Positions 10,518 through 21,609 of a stretch of 64,000 nt of DNA are shown one piece after another. The notes beneath the pieces are model-generated. The model made no database searches. It was not told where the DNA came from and saw nothing but the letters and a program-made list of their open reading frames with translations. Source of the DNA: Ochromonas danica (taxonomy: Eukaryota > Sar > Chrysophyceae > Chromulinales > Chromulinaceae); assembly GCA_015146655.1 (NCBI GenBank), contig VKHL01000024.1:62001-126000 (forward strand), written 5' to 3'. Position 1 is the first letter of the stretch. The number at the start of each line of letters is the position of its first letter. Position numbers and translations under genes: made by a program.

Positions 10518-12416
10518 ATGTCATCCTTAGTCTCATCATCATCACTGGTATGATCTTTGAAACATGAGAGTAGTCCTCTAGAATTAATACTTGATAGTTT
10601 TCTATTTTCCTCTCTTTCTGACTTTGTCTTTGTTTTGTCTGTGTTTGTGTCTTTTCTCTCTTTGTAATAGACAGCCAGTGAGGATATTCGATTATTAGCC
10701 CTACAAGATGAGAATCGATTTTGTGCTGATTGTGGACAAGAGGTACTATATTATCTATCATATGTCATATTTTGTCCAACTTTCTGACTGGGGGGATGAT
10801 GAATTAGGAGGTCACCTTAGTTGATCTAACCTACCATGTCTTCTTGTGTCTACCATGTGCTAACATTCAGTAAGTTCTCTCTCTTCTCTCTTCCCTATGC
10901 CGGTACAGTATGTCACTCTCCCCCCTCACTGTCTCGTTGTCACAGCCACGACTTACACTTCCTAGTGGAGCCACTCACCTCGAACACCTTCACGGACAAC
11001 GACCTTCTTGGTCTGCTCTCTGAGGCAAAGGAGAAGAGAGCGACTCACTCTCATCCCTTATCCTCTGCTGCACGGCAGGCACTCATCCAGGAGAAGTATT
11101 CGAGAGAGATAACTAACCCGCGCAGCGATAATGGAAACAGTGCTTTCACTACCAAAGCTAATGATGGAGGAGGAGGGAAAGGAGGTCCTCCGCCTAAACC
11201 TCCTAAACCATCAAGAGGATTGGCAAAGCTTGACAAACCTGATAAACCTCCCAAGAAAGAGTCCTCCTCCATTTTCAAACGAATTTTCTCCAAGCACAGG
11301 TCTCGCTCATCTTCACCAGCACCTTCTCCTCCGACTGTCGCTCCTGTTGTCTCTCCTGCTCCAATTTCTCTTCTTCCACCTCCAGCTCCACTTTCCACTC
11401 CTCCTGCATATAATCCTCATTATGTTCGAACGGAATCTGATTATTCCTTGATCGATGAAGAGCCCAGAGAAGATGCGCGCTTTGCTTCACTTCTTATTAC
11501 TCAACAGCGAGAAGATTTGGTGGGTGTGGAGGACTTGGGCATGGAGGAGTCAAAGAAAGTGTTGACGGTGGAACCCAAAGCAGTGGTTGTAGAGAAGGCT
11601 CAGGACAGTAAACCACCACCGCCACCAAGTCGTGACATCCTTTGTGATCACGTAGTGGTTCATCCAGATGCTATTGATGCGGCTGGTGGTTGGTTAGATG
11701 TCTCTGTCTTGCCTCCTGTCATAGCAGATCGACTGCGAGCACTTGATCTTACCAGCTTACGCGACCTGTTGAATGCAGAAGAAGCTGTTGTAGATATCGT
11801 TTGTGAAGATCTATCTGAAGCTCTTCTTGCAGACACATTACGTGCGGTGGTGAAGAACATTCAAGAGTGTGCTGGACTCTATCCCTCTCTACCTGAAATG
11901 CCTGTGATACAATCCATTGCACCACTGCCTGTGGAAATTACAGAGGCAGTACAGAATGTTGATGCAGAGAAGGACTTTGTGATCATCCATGCTCCTCCTG
12001 CTGCTCCCGTTGCTCCTTCAACAAAAGACAGCAAGTGTCTAGGCCTGTTTATGGAGGATGCTGAGGATGATGAAGAAAGAGAACTAGCCCTTCTCCAAGC
12101 ATCGATGATGACACCCGACCTTGAACCTGCATGTACGTTGACTAAAGAAGGAAAAGACCTGCAAATGTTTGCAGTGGATAGTGATTCGCTTCCTGAAGCA
12201 CAGGCTCGTCAGCTGTCTGTTGCGGAGGAGATTGACTCCTTCACGGATGTTGATGACGGTTTGCTAGCAGATGTTCGCTCTTCCCTCCCTCCCAGTCAAG
12301 CCTTCGCACTTTCCGAGCTAGCTGCTTTCTTCTCTGAATCTTCTGCTTCTTCTTTCTCACCTGCTCCCGCCACTTATGTGAGCACTGCAGTTCAACCTGT
12401 TGGAGGCTCTCACTAA
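10518..12416 (+). CDS. ArfGAP-like zinc-finger protein with long Pro-rich and acidic tail
   Basis: There are four exons: 10518-10547, 10671-10742, 10808-10869 and 10946-12416 (544 residues). Splicing assembles a C-x2-C-x16-C-x2-C zinc finger (F-C-A-D-C ... C-L-P-C), the exact spacing of Arf GTPase-activating proteins, preceded by the typical N-R-F. The following region (L-T-S-N-T-F-T-D-N-D-L-L and I-Q-E-K-Y) also fits the ArfGAP pattern. The arginine finger normally found five residues after the last Cys (C-x4-R) is His here, so GAP activity is doubtful. Residues from about 130 on are a Pro/Ser-rich linker with an R-S-R-S-S-S-P-A-P patch, then an unrecognised acidic region. The ten-residue first exon is the least certain part. 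ArfGAPs act on Arf GTPases at Golgi and endosomal membranes. Confidence 0.7.
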
Positions 12417-12903
12417 AGGTCTTGCTTCTTTGCTTGCCTCTGCTCTCATTGCCAATGTACTACTTGTTGTTAGTACTATCCCAGTCACGCAGCAAACTTC
12501 TTCTCTTGTTCATCTTTTTCCTTTTTTGTTGTTTCTTTCTCTTCGTGGCTATTGACGATTGTGTAGGATTGACATCCTCGGTATATCATACAACTTGCCC
12601 CCGTGACTTGTCGCGAATGCTACAATGCTTTGTTAGACTTCATCCTTTTCACATGAAGAAGCTCGATGATGCTATTTCTCAATGATGGCCAAGCAGTTTT
12701 GTTCAGAAAGGAAATGAAACCAAATCCTGGACAATATTGAATAGTTTTTACTGTTTCATTGTAAGTAACCAGATGTAATTCAAGTAATTAGATCAAATCA
12801 AGTAGTACAAAGCCCTAACAAGCACATTTCTTGCAAAGGTGATTGTAGGCTTTGCCCTACTCAATACCGTTGACACTCATTGCGGTGGCGGACGAGGCGG
12901 AAA
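12417..12903. other. 3' spacer between converging ArfGAP-like and Notum-like genes
   Basis: This 487-nt stretch holds the 3' ends of two converging genes. A hydrophobic open frame at 12422-12685 starts six bases after the upstream stop and has no domain; I treat it as untranslated sequence. T-rich runs around 12515-12545 could serve the upstream transcript's 3' end. Confidence 0.5.
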
Positions 12904-14176
12904 TTAGGCATTGTTACACGTGGGATTGCACATCAACCCACAATCGTCAACCAGTCTGTATCCATCTGATGTAGTGCGACGGAAGTAGAAGTTGCCGAAT
13001 GCCTGGTAGTAATTCAAACCACTCACTATGGGATGAGAAGCATAGAAGTTCACTATGAACACAACAGAGTCCTTGAGTTACCAACTAAGATCTACGGCAA
13101 AAACAAGAAGATGAATCCTCACCATGAGTATAACAAGCTGCACCAAAGACACCTCTTCTGGCAGGCAAGAGAGACTTCTTTGGAGATTGGTTACGATCTG
13201 TCAGCAAAGGTTGCAGAGCGATGGTCATGTTTTCATACCATTGCTGCATGAAGGCTTGTTCAGGTGCGTCATACATATGTGCTTCAGGCCAATTATCATG
13301 ACCAGTGAGGACTACTTGATCGGTGAGGGCTTGAATGACAAAAGCATCGCTGGAAATGTAAGGCAATGAGTTGTTGGAAAGCATGCAAGCACCAGGTGAC
13401 TGTCCTTTTGCTTCCTGTGCGTTACGACAATCCTCATCTACAAATGCATTGTATAGCTGGTAGGTTGAAGGCCATGCCTCTTGACGGAAGTCGGCCATGG
13501 TACCTGGATCTGTGTGGTCAGGTCCCGTGTAGTACGTGGCATAGAAATAATGTCCCGCAATCGTGGAGGCAGTGACATGAGCCTTCGGGTAGCGATCAGC
13601 AACATAGTCCACATTCATCCATACACCAATTCCACCAGCAGACATACCATGGACAATGATTTCAGTGGCGTGGGAGAGGTTGTAAGGAGGTTGGTCCAAA
13701 AGATCCAAAGTCGCACGAATGACCAAATGACCAGCAAAGTAGAGGCCCCAAGTGCTATCAGAAGCTTCAACTACTTGTCCTGAATGTAAATCTTGAGTAC
13801 AATAAGGGAAGAAGACATGATTCCATTGGCAGAAGTCAGGATTCTCAGTGCAATTGTCATTGGCGAGATACCAATCATGTGCATCCCACTGGGCAGGAAG
13901 GTAGAGACTGCTGCCTAAGGCATTAGTCGTCTGTGAGAGACACGCTTCTTTGTTATCACACTCTCCTCCACCATTCAAATGTAAAATCCATTTTTTTGTC
14001 ATGGCTGAGGAGGTAGCAGGTTGAATATAAACACCAGCAGGACTGCCATCCAGACATTTCGCTGCAGGATCTTTTAAAATAGTAATTGGTACAGGAACAG
14101 CAATCGCCACCTCTGTGATGAGGATGAGGATAATGCTAGACAGCAACAGAATCCACATTCTACAGTAATGAGTCAA
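12904..14176 (-). CDS. Secreted Notum / pectin acetylesterase-like hydrolase
   Basis: There are two exons: 14176-13123 and 13052-12904, separated by a 70-nt GT-AG intron; 400 residues. The family comprises serine carboxylesterases that remove acetyl groups from pectin (plants) or palmitoleate from Wnt proteins (animal Notum). The substrate here is unknown. A signal peptide is present, probably from the second Met (residue 7, W-I-L-L-L-S-S-I-I). Visible motifs are L-N-G-G-G-E-C-D (oxyanion region), H-G-M-S-A-G-G (nucleophile Ser), T-D-Q (acid) and A-C-Y-T-H (His). The intron lies one base after the His codon, and splicing restores the expected Y-Y-Q-A-F-G-N-F-Y-F tail. Several Cys pairs and N-glycosylation sequons fit export. 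Its strand neighbour upstream is a second secreted hydrolase. Confidence 0.88.
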
Positions 14177-16022
14177 TCTCCATATAATGTGTTGGCTCTG
14201 GTTTGGGGGTTAGAATTTAGCAATTTAGGATTAACTTAAGGTGTAGTCTGGGCCAGTCTGAGTATCTGGGTACTATTCACTCCGTCTCAATGAGTTTTTG
14301 TTGACTTTGCGGTCGTTCTCGTAACAAAGAACAAACCAAAATCCAAACAAATAACGCAATCGTTGCAGATGTTTGATTTCCCAAGGGAAATGGGAGAGCA
14401 AATCCTCTCATTTTCGCGTGAAAAGGATCGATCGATGTTCAGACCGTCGTTACAACTTTGACGAATCAGACTACAATTACCACTGCTAACTAAAGCCGAT
14501 CCGAATCTAACGATTAAAGAGGAACTTATTCGAAGCACAGCAAGGAAAGAGTCACCTTTGGCCTCTGCAATAATGAGGATGGATCGGTCAAGGTGAATTC
14601 ACTCGTGATTGGAACTGCGGCTCGACCTCGATGCTTCCCAAGGGATCATATTGCCTTGCCAATTCACTATATGTCGAGAGCTGCGGCTAGTATTGATACC
14701 GTTGTGTTCAACACATGATTTCTTGCATTCGAAGAACGGATGAGTATTATCATCCTCCAGAGAGATTGGCTCTCACCACCCTCTCGCCTCGATCTCTCGC
14801 CAAAAGAATCCAAGAGACTGTCTTGACGTGTTCATCACTTTACCAATGATGTTTTGTGCAAGATGGGCAGAAAAATGTAGCTCATGTTCCACTCATGAAA
14901 ACTGGTTAAATACCACCTTATTTATAGTAATTCCTCTTCAGTACTGTCGTGAACAGCTCTTTATTTAATGATTTATTGAAATGTCTTTCAAAAAGTTTAC
15001 TTGTGCATCTTTTTCATGAGATCTTCCACCAACTTATATTTTCTGTTGTTTAAATTGCTCTAAATTCCCAAATTCCCAGTTTCCAGACTCCTAGACAACC
15101 CAAACACACGTGGTTCTGGGAAACGTCAAGTCAAGGGGGTCGTCAAGTCAAGGGGGGTGCCTACTGTGTCTGGATTGGAGCTGTGGAAGGGTTCCGCCAA
15201 TAGCGGCGGAATTCCACTTTGGGGTTTTCGTAGTTTCGTATATTCGAGTGCTGTTGAAGAGAAAAAGAGTGAAAATGGAAGTTTTTCTCGCCACTCTCTT
15301 CTCACCTGACTTTTGAGAAATCTAGAATTGTCAGTTGTGAATCAAGAATCACGACTTTTGGGAAACTCTTACGAAAATCCGAATTCCCGAAAGTGGCACC
15401 ATTCCACCTTCCTCCGCAGCTCCAGTCTCCTTTTCCCTTTTCCACATGTCTGGACAGAGTATCTCCTCTCTCTTCCAATAGCCGCTGGAGTGTTACCAGA
15501 TCTGTTTTCAATCCATCCTCTCCTAGTATATTCTCCACTATAATAGGGATTAGTCCAGCTGTTAATATAGACTTGAAACAAGACTTTTGATCAATACGTG
15601 ACCAGAGGACATATTTTTGTTGTGGTGGAGATGTCTGCTGTAAATAATCAAATAAACTCTCAAAACAAAAGAAATGGACGCACCGAGGAGAGACATCTCC
15701 ATCGTCTGTAGCTAGTGATGAATTTATTGAATGTCGCGAGTTAGGCTAAAAGGAAATGTCGCAGTGACGAAGAAGAATCAGAATGTTGGCAAGATTTGCA
15801 GCATCTCGCAAAGTTGATTTTACCATCAGTTATTATTTAACACCCAGGTAACAAAAGCAATAACCAATAGCAATAATTCAATCACGTAATAGAATAGAAT
15901 AGAATAGAAGGATACATAGTGAAAACGAGGAGGAACCATATGTCATATTCGAAAACATAGCATAATAGCGGAACCACTTTCCCCAACAAATTCTATTGTT
16001 AAATTGACAAATACTTTCGTTC
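14177..16022. other. Gene-poor spacer with decayed repeats
   Basis: I support no gene in these 1.8 kb. Around 14330-14600 a broken frame reads like an F-box (M-F-D-F-P-R-E-M) without a usable continuation. A 16-nt unit CGTCAAGTCAAGGGGG occurs at 15124 and 15141. Segments near 15172-15245 and 15350-15435 resemble each other in inverted orientation with gaps. An (AATAG)n run lies at 15890-15908. Several AT-rich blocks are unremarkable. Confidence 0.5.
15124..15156. repeat. Two tandem copies of a 16-nt unit
   Basis: CGTCAAGTCAAGGGGG occurs twice, separated by a single T. It lies at the left margin of a decayed inverted duplication, but no function is evident. Confidence 0.9.
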
Positions 16023-18819
16023 TCAGAGACAACGTCCCAAGTCATACACCATAGTGATGTGAACTGCTTGAGGAAGGTCAGCCTTTCCTCCCTCCAAATC
16101 TCTCAATTCGTCATATCCTTTAGATGAAAATGGCTTATGCTTGCTGTTGACGTCATGTTGAGATGGGAAAGTGCAAGAAATCTTCTTTACACGCTCTCCA
16201 TCTTCCAAGAACGCCACAGTAATGGTCTCACCTGGAGCACCACGCAGCTGCAAAGCGATGGTTGCGTTATGAGGAACTTGATTCTCCCCTGAATTGTTTT
16301 GGTTATTAAATAAGGACAGATAGACAGCAGCAAAGCGCTGTTCAGATACAGCAATCCATTTATCCACTTCTCCCAGCAAAGCCACCGACTTGGTCAGAGG
16401 AGGTGATACTGTGTAGAGTTGAAAGTCAGCTAGATCACAGCGCTATCAAGCACACAGAATAATGTCAACTAATGCCAGTAGCAGGTGCGAATGCCACTCT
16501 TCATACCTGAAGCGTTAGTGGGCGACTCTCCGACCACAATTGGATACCCTCAGATGTCCCGCCTGTCAAGCTGTTGTTATGCTCGCGAACAAAGTAAACA
16601 TCACGACCATCACCACGGTAACCCACAGCACTCGGGGTCACCTTCAGATCATCTCGATCAATATCTGCGGCAAAAAGATGAGTGTAGGTAATCACATCAT
16701 CCGCTTCACGAAGCATGGGGTGATCTTCCATCAACTCCTCCAGGGAATGCTTGCTTTCGCGACTCTCAGATGAAGAAGAGGACGCGTAATAAACTGGTAG
16801 AAATGTTTGTGCAGCCCACAGCTCAAAGGAAGTGGAGGGATTACGGCTCTTCTCTTGGAAGACCAGGTCCAATGTCGTTGCCGACTTGGAGGGAAAGAGA
16901 AGGCGGCCGTCCTGACACAAAAGAAAACAAACCAAATCCCACAAACGTTCAGTTAAAGATATTACAATGGGACAAGACAGTAAATGCTCAGAACTTACCT
17001 CATCAGAAGCTCTTAGAAGTAGATTGCGGTCAACAAAACCAATTCCATCTCCCACAGCAAACGGACCAGCAGAAAGGCTTGTCACCGCAGCTTGAAGTGC
17101 TGGGTATGGTTCAAAACGATCTTCACCGTAAGGATTACCTGGCTGATAAGATGTGCTCCAGAAACCATCTTTGGAAGGCCAAAGACCTAGCGCGTAAATG
17201 AGCAAGCTTTGTCCTCCAATGCGCCAGTTATCAATGCCTTCGTAAGGAGAAACAACATAGTCATCACTGGCACGAGCCTGAGTGACAGCATTCATTTCCA
17301 CAGATTGCAACAGATGGCGGATAAAGGGCATGCAATACTGCACGTTGACCTGTAAATCAAGTGCAGCCATGTTCATCTGCTCTAACCAGAGCTTACCCAG
17401 TTGTACATCCTCTAGAAATTGTGACACATACTGATAGAACTCGTTGAACAGCCAATCCTGTTCATACACAGCTAATTTCCATGTCTCTTTGGGAACTCGC
17501 AGTAAATCGGACCAGAATTGAGGATCCACCGGAACAGCTCCTTGTTTAACATCATCCTCAATGAAGGAGTAAGTCGCTTTGTAAGCATTGTCAAGCGCCC
17601 AATACCTATTATGAGCTTGAATGTAATAACTTGTAGCTTCTGTTAGGTAAGAAAGTCCTCGGGGAAAGAGATCCGGCATAGCAGTCCAGTTCGACACTCC
17701 GCCATTGCTGCCCTTATAGTACCACCAACTATCTAGCAGCAAATAACGGAAGGGCAACTTAGCCTTTTGAGCATATTGATAAAGCGTAAGCAAGGTTGTT
17801 TCATAGGTGGAGTTGTCCAGAGTGTGGTAGTAATAGTAAGCACCATTATCAGTCGTGTAACCAAGGAAGCGCAAAGTTAGATCCTTCGCTCTTAACCTCC
17901 ATCGGCTCTCTTTATTATAGAATCTCGTCATTCTTTGGCCAAATTTGAGCAGACCGTGAGTAATTCCTTTCTTACTGAAGGACAGTTGTATCTGCGGAGA
18001 GAAGGATGACGGTAAGTGTGTTGCATTGCCCATCACACCATAGCTTAACTGGCCTGGGCTTGAAGACACCTGAGAAACCGCCATTGGCTGCCCAAATGCA
18101 CCAAGAATAGCATTGTAAGGACCGTTCAAGGGGTATACGGCAGTTACTCCGGAACCGCCAATTCCTCCAGGCAAGCTTGTAGTTCTATTCCATATACCTT
18201 GTACCGGCGTTTGGAAACCAGGAGCAACCAAAAGACGGCGTTTATTTCTTTCCATTTTAGGATTAGCATCATAAAACCAGCTAATCCAATGGGCATATCC
18301 AGCTGGTTGTTGTGGTGTTTGCGGGTCAGTGAGAAAGAATGTGGGAAAACCAGTGGATAAACCATCAGCATTCCCTGTGGACGTTTGATTTAGTCCGTTA
18401 GGGAAAGACTGCTCAAAGATGATGAAAGAAGAATACTGTTTAATTCTCCCCACCATGTCAACCGTCTCGCCATCGCTAGTAAAGGCAAGGTCATGTTGTA
18501 AGAAGGTACCCAACTTGTCCGTTCCATTAGACTCTGTGCGAGAAAGAAGGGCAGTTGATCCATCCGCTGTAGAATATTGCTGATTAGACTTGAAGTAAAA
18601 GACGTCTGAAGATTGGAACCAAAGCTCTCCCATGAAGTGAATCTGGAAGAGGTGAGTGAATTTCTCAAAAAATCGAACTTCCACATCCTCTTTCAACCAT
18701 TGTTCGCCACGAACAAGGTTAATAAAAATAGTCAAGTAAAAGACAAGGTAATTAAGATGGCGGAGATTGAAGGACATCCTCAACAGTTCGGAGTTGTCCA
18801 GCTCGAACGGTTGAGACAA
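16023..18819 (-). CDS. Secreted GH36-like (clan GH-D-related) glycoside hydrolase-like protein
   Basis: There are three exons: 18819-16999, 16911-16507 and 16442-16023; 881 residues from the first ATG. The Met at residue 15 (18777) starts a clean signal peptide and is the likelier start. The 87-nt first intron is a multiple of three with no stop, so unspliced RNA would stay in frame; splicing joins L-L-R-A-S-D-E to D-G-R-L-L-F-P-S. The middle carries a TIM-barrel pattern (F-R-Y-L-L-L-D-S-W-W). The later Y-C-M-P-F-I, A-S-D-D-Y, L-S-A-G-P and D-G-x-L-L-x-P-S-x-x-A-T segments parallel raffinose synthase and alkaline alpha-galactosidase order. I infer a relation to GH36; GH31 is the alternative. 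Substrate and catalytic acids are not fixed by what I can see. There are many N-glycosylation sequons. Confidence 0.75.
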
Positions 18820-20015
18820 TTGCTCTGGAATCGCGTGGAATTCAACCGATTTCCATGGAATGAGGGAAAGTACTCAAAGCGAAACGGCAGGGAATGCCGC
18901 GAGGGGGCAGATTGAATTGATAAGATGGGCAATAGAATTGATGATCACCAGGTACAGTCTCCTATTCCTTTCCTTTCCTTTCCTTTTCTTTTCTTTTCTT
19001 TTCTTTGCTTCTGTCCTGACTGTTCTTGGCTTATGGGGCATGTGATGATATCTCTAGGCGGGTATTGACGCTGGAGAAAGTCTCTTCATTTATTCTAACT
19101 GAGAGGAAGAAATCTCATGTAGAGTCCTCAAATATGATCTCTCCTCATCTCATTGACCCTGTTCCTGAACTTAAGACTTGACTTGGTGACTACCGTTGAA
19201 ACCATGTGCTGTGCTTTTACGGAGCTCGGCCTTAACCTCAAGATCCAGTGATTCGTCGATACCATGGCTGCGAAGTATCCTGCCTCTGGATCGGTTTTTT
19301 GTCTATCATCAGCATGATCATCGACTGCTGTCCAAGTTCGTTTGCCTACGAGTTGGCGACTTGGCTGAGAGAAGCTCATCGACGAGAATGACCTGCTGTG
19401 ATACTGGATATCCAGCTTTGTTGGGTGGGATACATAGAGGATACCGCAGTGGCCAATAAGCAGTGACCTACTAGTCACCTTCTAGGTGTTGTTCGATAAG
19501 TAGGTAATGCGTAAATTCAAATTCTTATGGTCTTCTTTCCAGCCCAGCCTACTACCACACATGGAATTTGCTTCAATAGCTACTCTTTGCTTTTCTTAAT
19601 TGCCTCGAAAGCAGACTCGACGGTCATAGCTTCTTCTATGGAAGTCAAGTCCATGAATCTGTAATAGAGGCCCCACTCTTTCTAGCGCTATGGGAAATAT
19701 TGCAACATGATGGCGCCATTGAATCATTGCGAATCAATTCGGATACGGCACACTTTTCGATGATGCAATCCGATAGTACATCTTCGGGTTTGCAGTGTAG
19801 CAATCCGGTGGATTCCACCACCGGCATCCATTACAGACTATGCGTGTCGCGGTGAACAGCGAACGCCATAACAATCACATGAGTGTTGAACACACACACT
19901 GTAGATACCCAGTTCATGTCCTAGCGTGACCCCACTCTTCATATCTTCCTCGTGCCTCCGTCCTCTAAACTTAAGCATGGCTAATATGCCCATCTTCTGC
20001 CCTTCCCAGCCATCG
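18820..20015. other. Gene-poor spacer, left part
   Basis: No supported gene. It contains a CCTTT/CTTTT microsatellite at 18964-19007. Short open frames on both strands between 19128 and 19830 do not form a recognisable protein. Confidence 0.5.
18964..19007. repeat. (TTTCC)n to (TTTTC)n microsatellite
   Basis: Pentanucleotide pyrimidine run that shifts from CCTTT units to CTTTT units. It lies about 150 nt upstream of the GH36-like start codon on the other strand. Confidence 0.95.
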
Positions 20016-20181
20016 TCTGCTCCGCCATGGAAATAGCGTTGTAGAAAGAAGCTGCTCGCTTTTTTCCTGGGAGGTAGGAAAGAGAGCTCAGTGACGGAAT
20101 CCCATTGGAGCTCTCTTTCCTACCTCCCAGGAAAAAAGCGAGCAGCTTCTTTCTACAACGCTATTTCCATGGCGGAGCAGA
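20016..20181. repeat. Perfect palindrome: two 74-nt arms around an 18-nt spacer
   Basis: Positions 20016-20089 and 20108-20181 are exact reverse complements over 74 nt; the spacer is 20090-20107. A third, partial copy of the arm end plus spacer (GGAGCTCTCTTTCCTA with GATTCCCGTCAT upstream) lies near 20252-20275. The arms therefore derive from a longer ancestral sequence rather than from a TIR element alone. No target-site duplication is seen. Transcribed in either direction it would fold into a 74-bp stem. The absence of any arm mismatch implies a very recent origin or ongoing gene conversion. Confidence 0.97.
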
Positions 20182-20940
20182 ATATTATTGCACGCGGAGC
20201 GTCCGTACATTAAAATGACCAAAGATCACTTTGTGTGGGAGCCAGGGATTCCCGTCATGGAGCTCTCTTTCCTAACCCCGACCCTGACTGGAAGCCGTTT
20301 CATCCTTAATCCCATCCAATTCGCACGCAACATAACAATAGTCTACATTATGTCGTTTTACCATGCGTTAGATTGGTATGGTCGTATGGTCTCTTTTATT
20401 GTCCACTCTTTGTGAAACTTTGAAGAGTGCTTCTAATGGTATGGTTATTCCTCTCTATCCCACGACAAGGCAGCATAATGATTGACATCATAGAAACTCT
20501 CTATGATCATCCCATGAGAGAGAAGATAAGGTATGAGGAATGGTAACAGACTGCTCGCAATGTGCTCGTCTCTTCACGTGGAAAATATCTTGGTGAAGAG
20601 TTATTTGAGAAAGATGAAGTGAGAGAGTGTGCATTAAGAAACAGTTGTTCTGTAACAACAGCTCTTCCCCTTGCGTTGAAGAGAGCCCCTATAGAAATGG
20701 AAAAATGGATGTGATGTGAGAGAGAAAATTGAGAAAGCTTTTGTCATCAACTCTCTTTATTTACACCCACAAGAGAACAGGAGACTAAAGTGAAAACCTG
20801 TCCTCATCACCAAGTCATATACTGTCAACAAGATTTATCATACCTCATTTACAAACGAGAGCACCTACCAACAGGTTTCTAGAATTTAAGAGACCTTTGT
20901 GGCCAACACAAGCTGTCCCTCCACTACTAACAAAAGAGAG
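20182..20940. other. Gene-poor spacer, right part
   Basis: No supported gene. An open frame at 20188-20415 (75 residues) follows the palindrome but has no recognisable domain. A further stretch around 20480-20720 reads partly open but is interrupted, so it may be gene debris. Both are too short to call. Confidence 0.45.
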
Positions 20941-21237
20941 CTATTTCTCCTGCTTCTGTTGATCATTAAATGCTTTCTTTGCTTCATTATAATCTTGTAT
21001 CATAGGACGGCAAGGCCCTGTATAGCCTAAGATCCAGTCAGCCAATGTGCCGGCAGTGATTGCCACAACGAAAGAACGCAAAGACTTCTTCTGAATTCCC
21101 ACTGCTAAGCCTAGGCCAAGCCCTACCGCAGTCCCATAATACTGAGAAAGCATACAATCAGAAACAGCTGTCGCTTTGACTCTCAAGTCTTCACTCTCTT
21201 CCCCCATCTTGTTGTTGCTTTTCTTTTCTTCCTCCAT
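20941..21237 (-). CDS. Small Gly-rich membrane protein, 98 residues
   Basis: Single-exon frame. The N-terminus is charged (E-E-E-K-K-S-N-N-K), followed by a Gly-rich hydrophobic segment (G-T-A-V-G-L-G-L-G-L-A-V-G), the basic loop Q-K-K-S, a second hydrophobic segment ending in L-G-Y-T-G-P-C, and a polar helical tail. The GxGxGxG-type membrane segment is reminiscent of small mitochondrial inner-membrane proteins such as MIC10 or OCIA-domain proteins. The conserved residues of those families are not clearly present, so the assignment stays open. Two membrane hairpin segments are the safe description. It is divergent from the RP2-like gene, with 372 nt between the starts. Confidence 0.65.
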   Translation of the reverse strand: MEEEKKSNNKMGEESEDLRVKATAVSDCMLSQYYGTAVGLGLGLAVGIQKKSLRSFVVAITAGTLADWILGYTGPCRPMIQDYNEAKKAFNDQQKQEK

Positions 21238-21609
21238 TTATTGGAATCGGTGCTATTATTGTTCCCCGCGCAATCCACTGCAACTTGTAATTCTTATTCC
21301 AGACAACCTAGACTAGAACTTATCTTCAAAGTGAAGCAATTAAGATAGACAACCTGACTAAGAGGAGGAATTAAATCGATATGGTTTATGATTCGAATCA
21401 TTGTTCATTATGTTATTGCCCAATATGACCACCAACCCACGACCGCATGTTTTCCTGTAGTCAACGGCTAGACTGGAATTTGAACGTCTAGGCTGGACTG
21501 GGCGTGGAGCGGAACCTCATGCATGGAACAAACTCTTGTCAAACGAATTGCTTTTCACGCAGACAACCAGGTTGACTTACTAAAAGAAAGCTAAAGAAGA
21601 AGAAAGAAT
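21238..21609. other. Divergent promoter region, small membrane protein / RP2-like gene
   Basis: 372 nt between outward-facing start codons. CTAGACTAGA lies near 21309-21318. No other structured element or gene is visible. Confidence 0.5.

Noticed and set aside
12422-12685. 87-residue hydrophobic open frame just after the ArfGAP-like stop
   Set aside because: It starts in the 3' end of another gene, has skewed Leu/Phe content from T-rich DNA, and shows no domain or clear start context.
14330-14600. F-box-like fragment
   Set aside because: Only the short M-F-D-F-P-R-E-M-G-E-Q-I-L run fits; there is no continuous frame or splice pattern around it.
19128-19478. Minus-strand stretch faintly reminiscent of a Copia-type polymerase segment
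   Set aside because: The resemblance is limited to about a dozen residues; no terminal repeats or other parts of such an element are visible, so I do not claim a fossil.
20188-20415. 75-residue open frame right of the perfect palindrome
   Set aside because: It has no domain, no splice partner and no supportive context; it may be debris of the sequence that gave rise to the palindrome.
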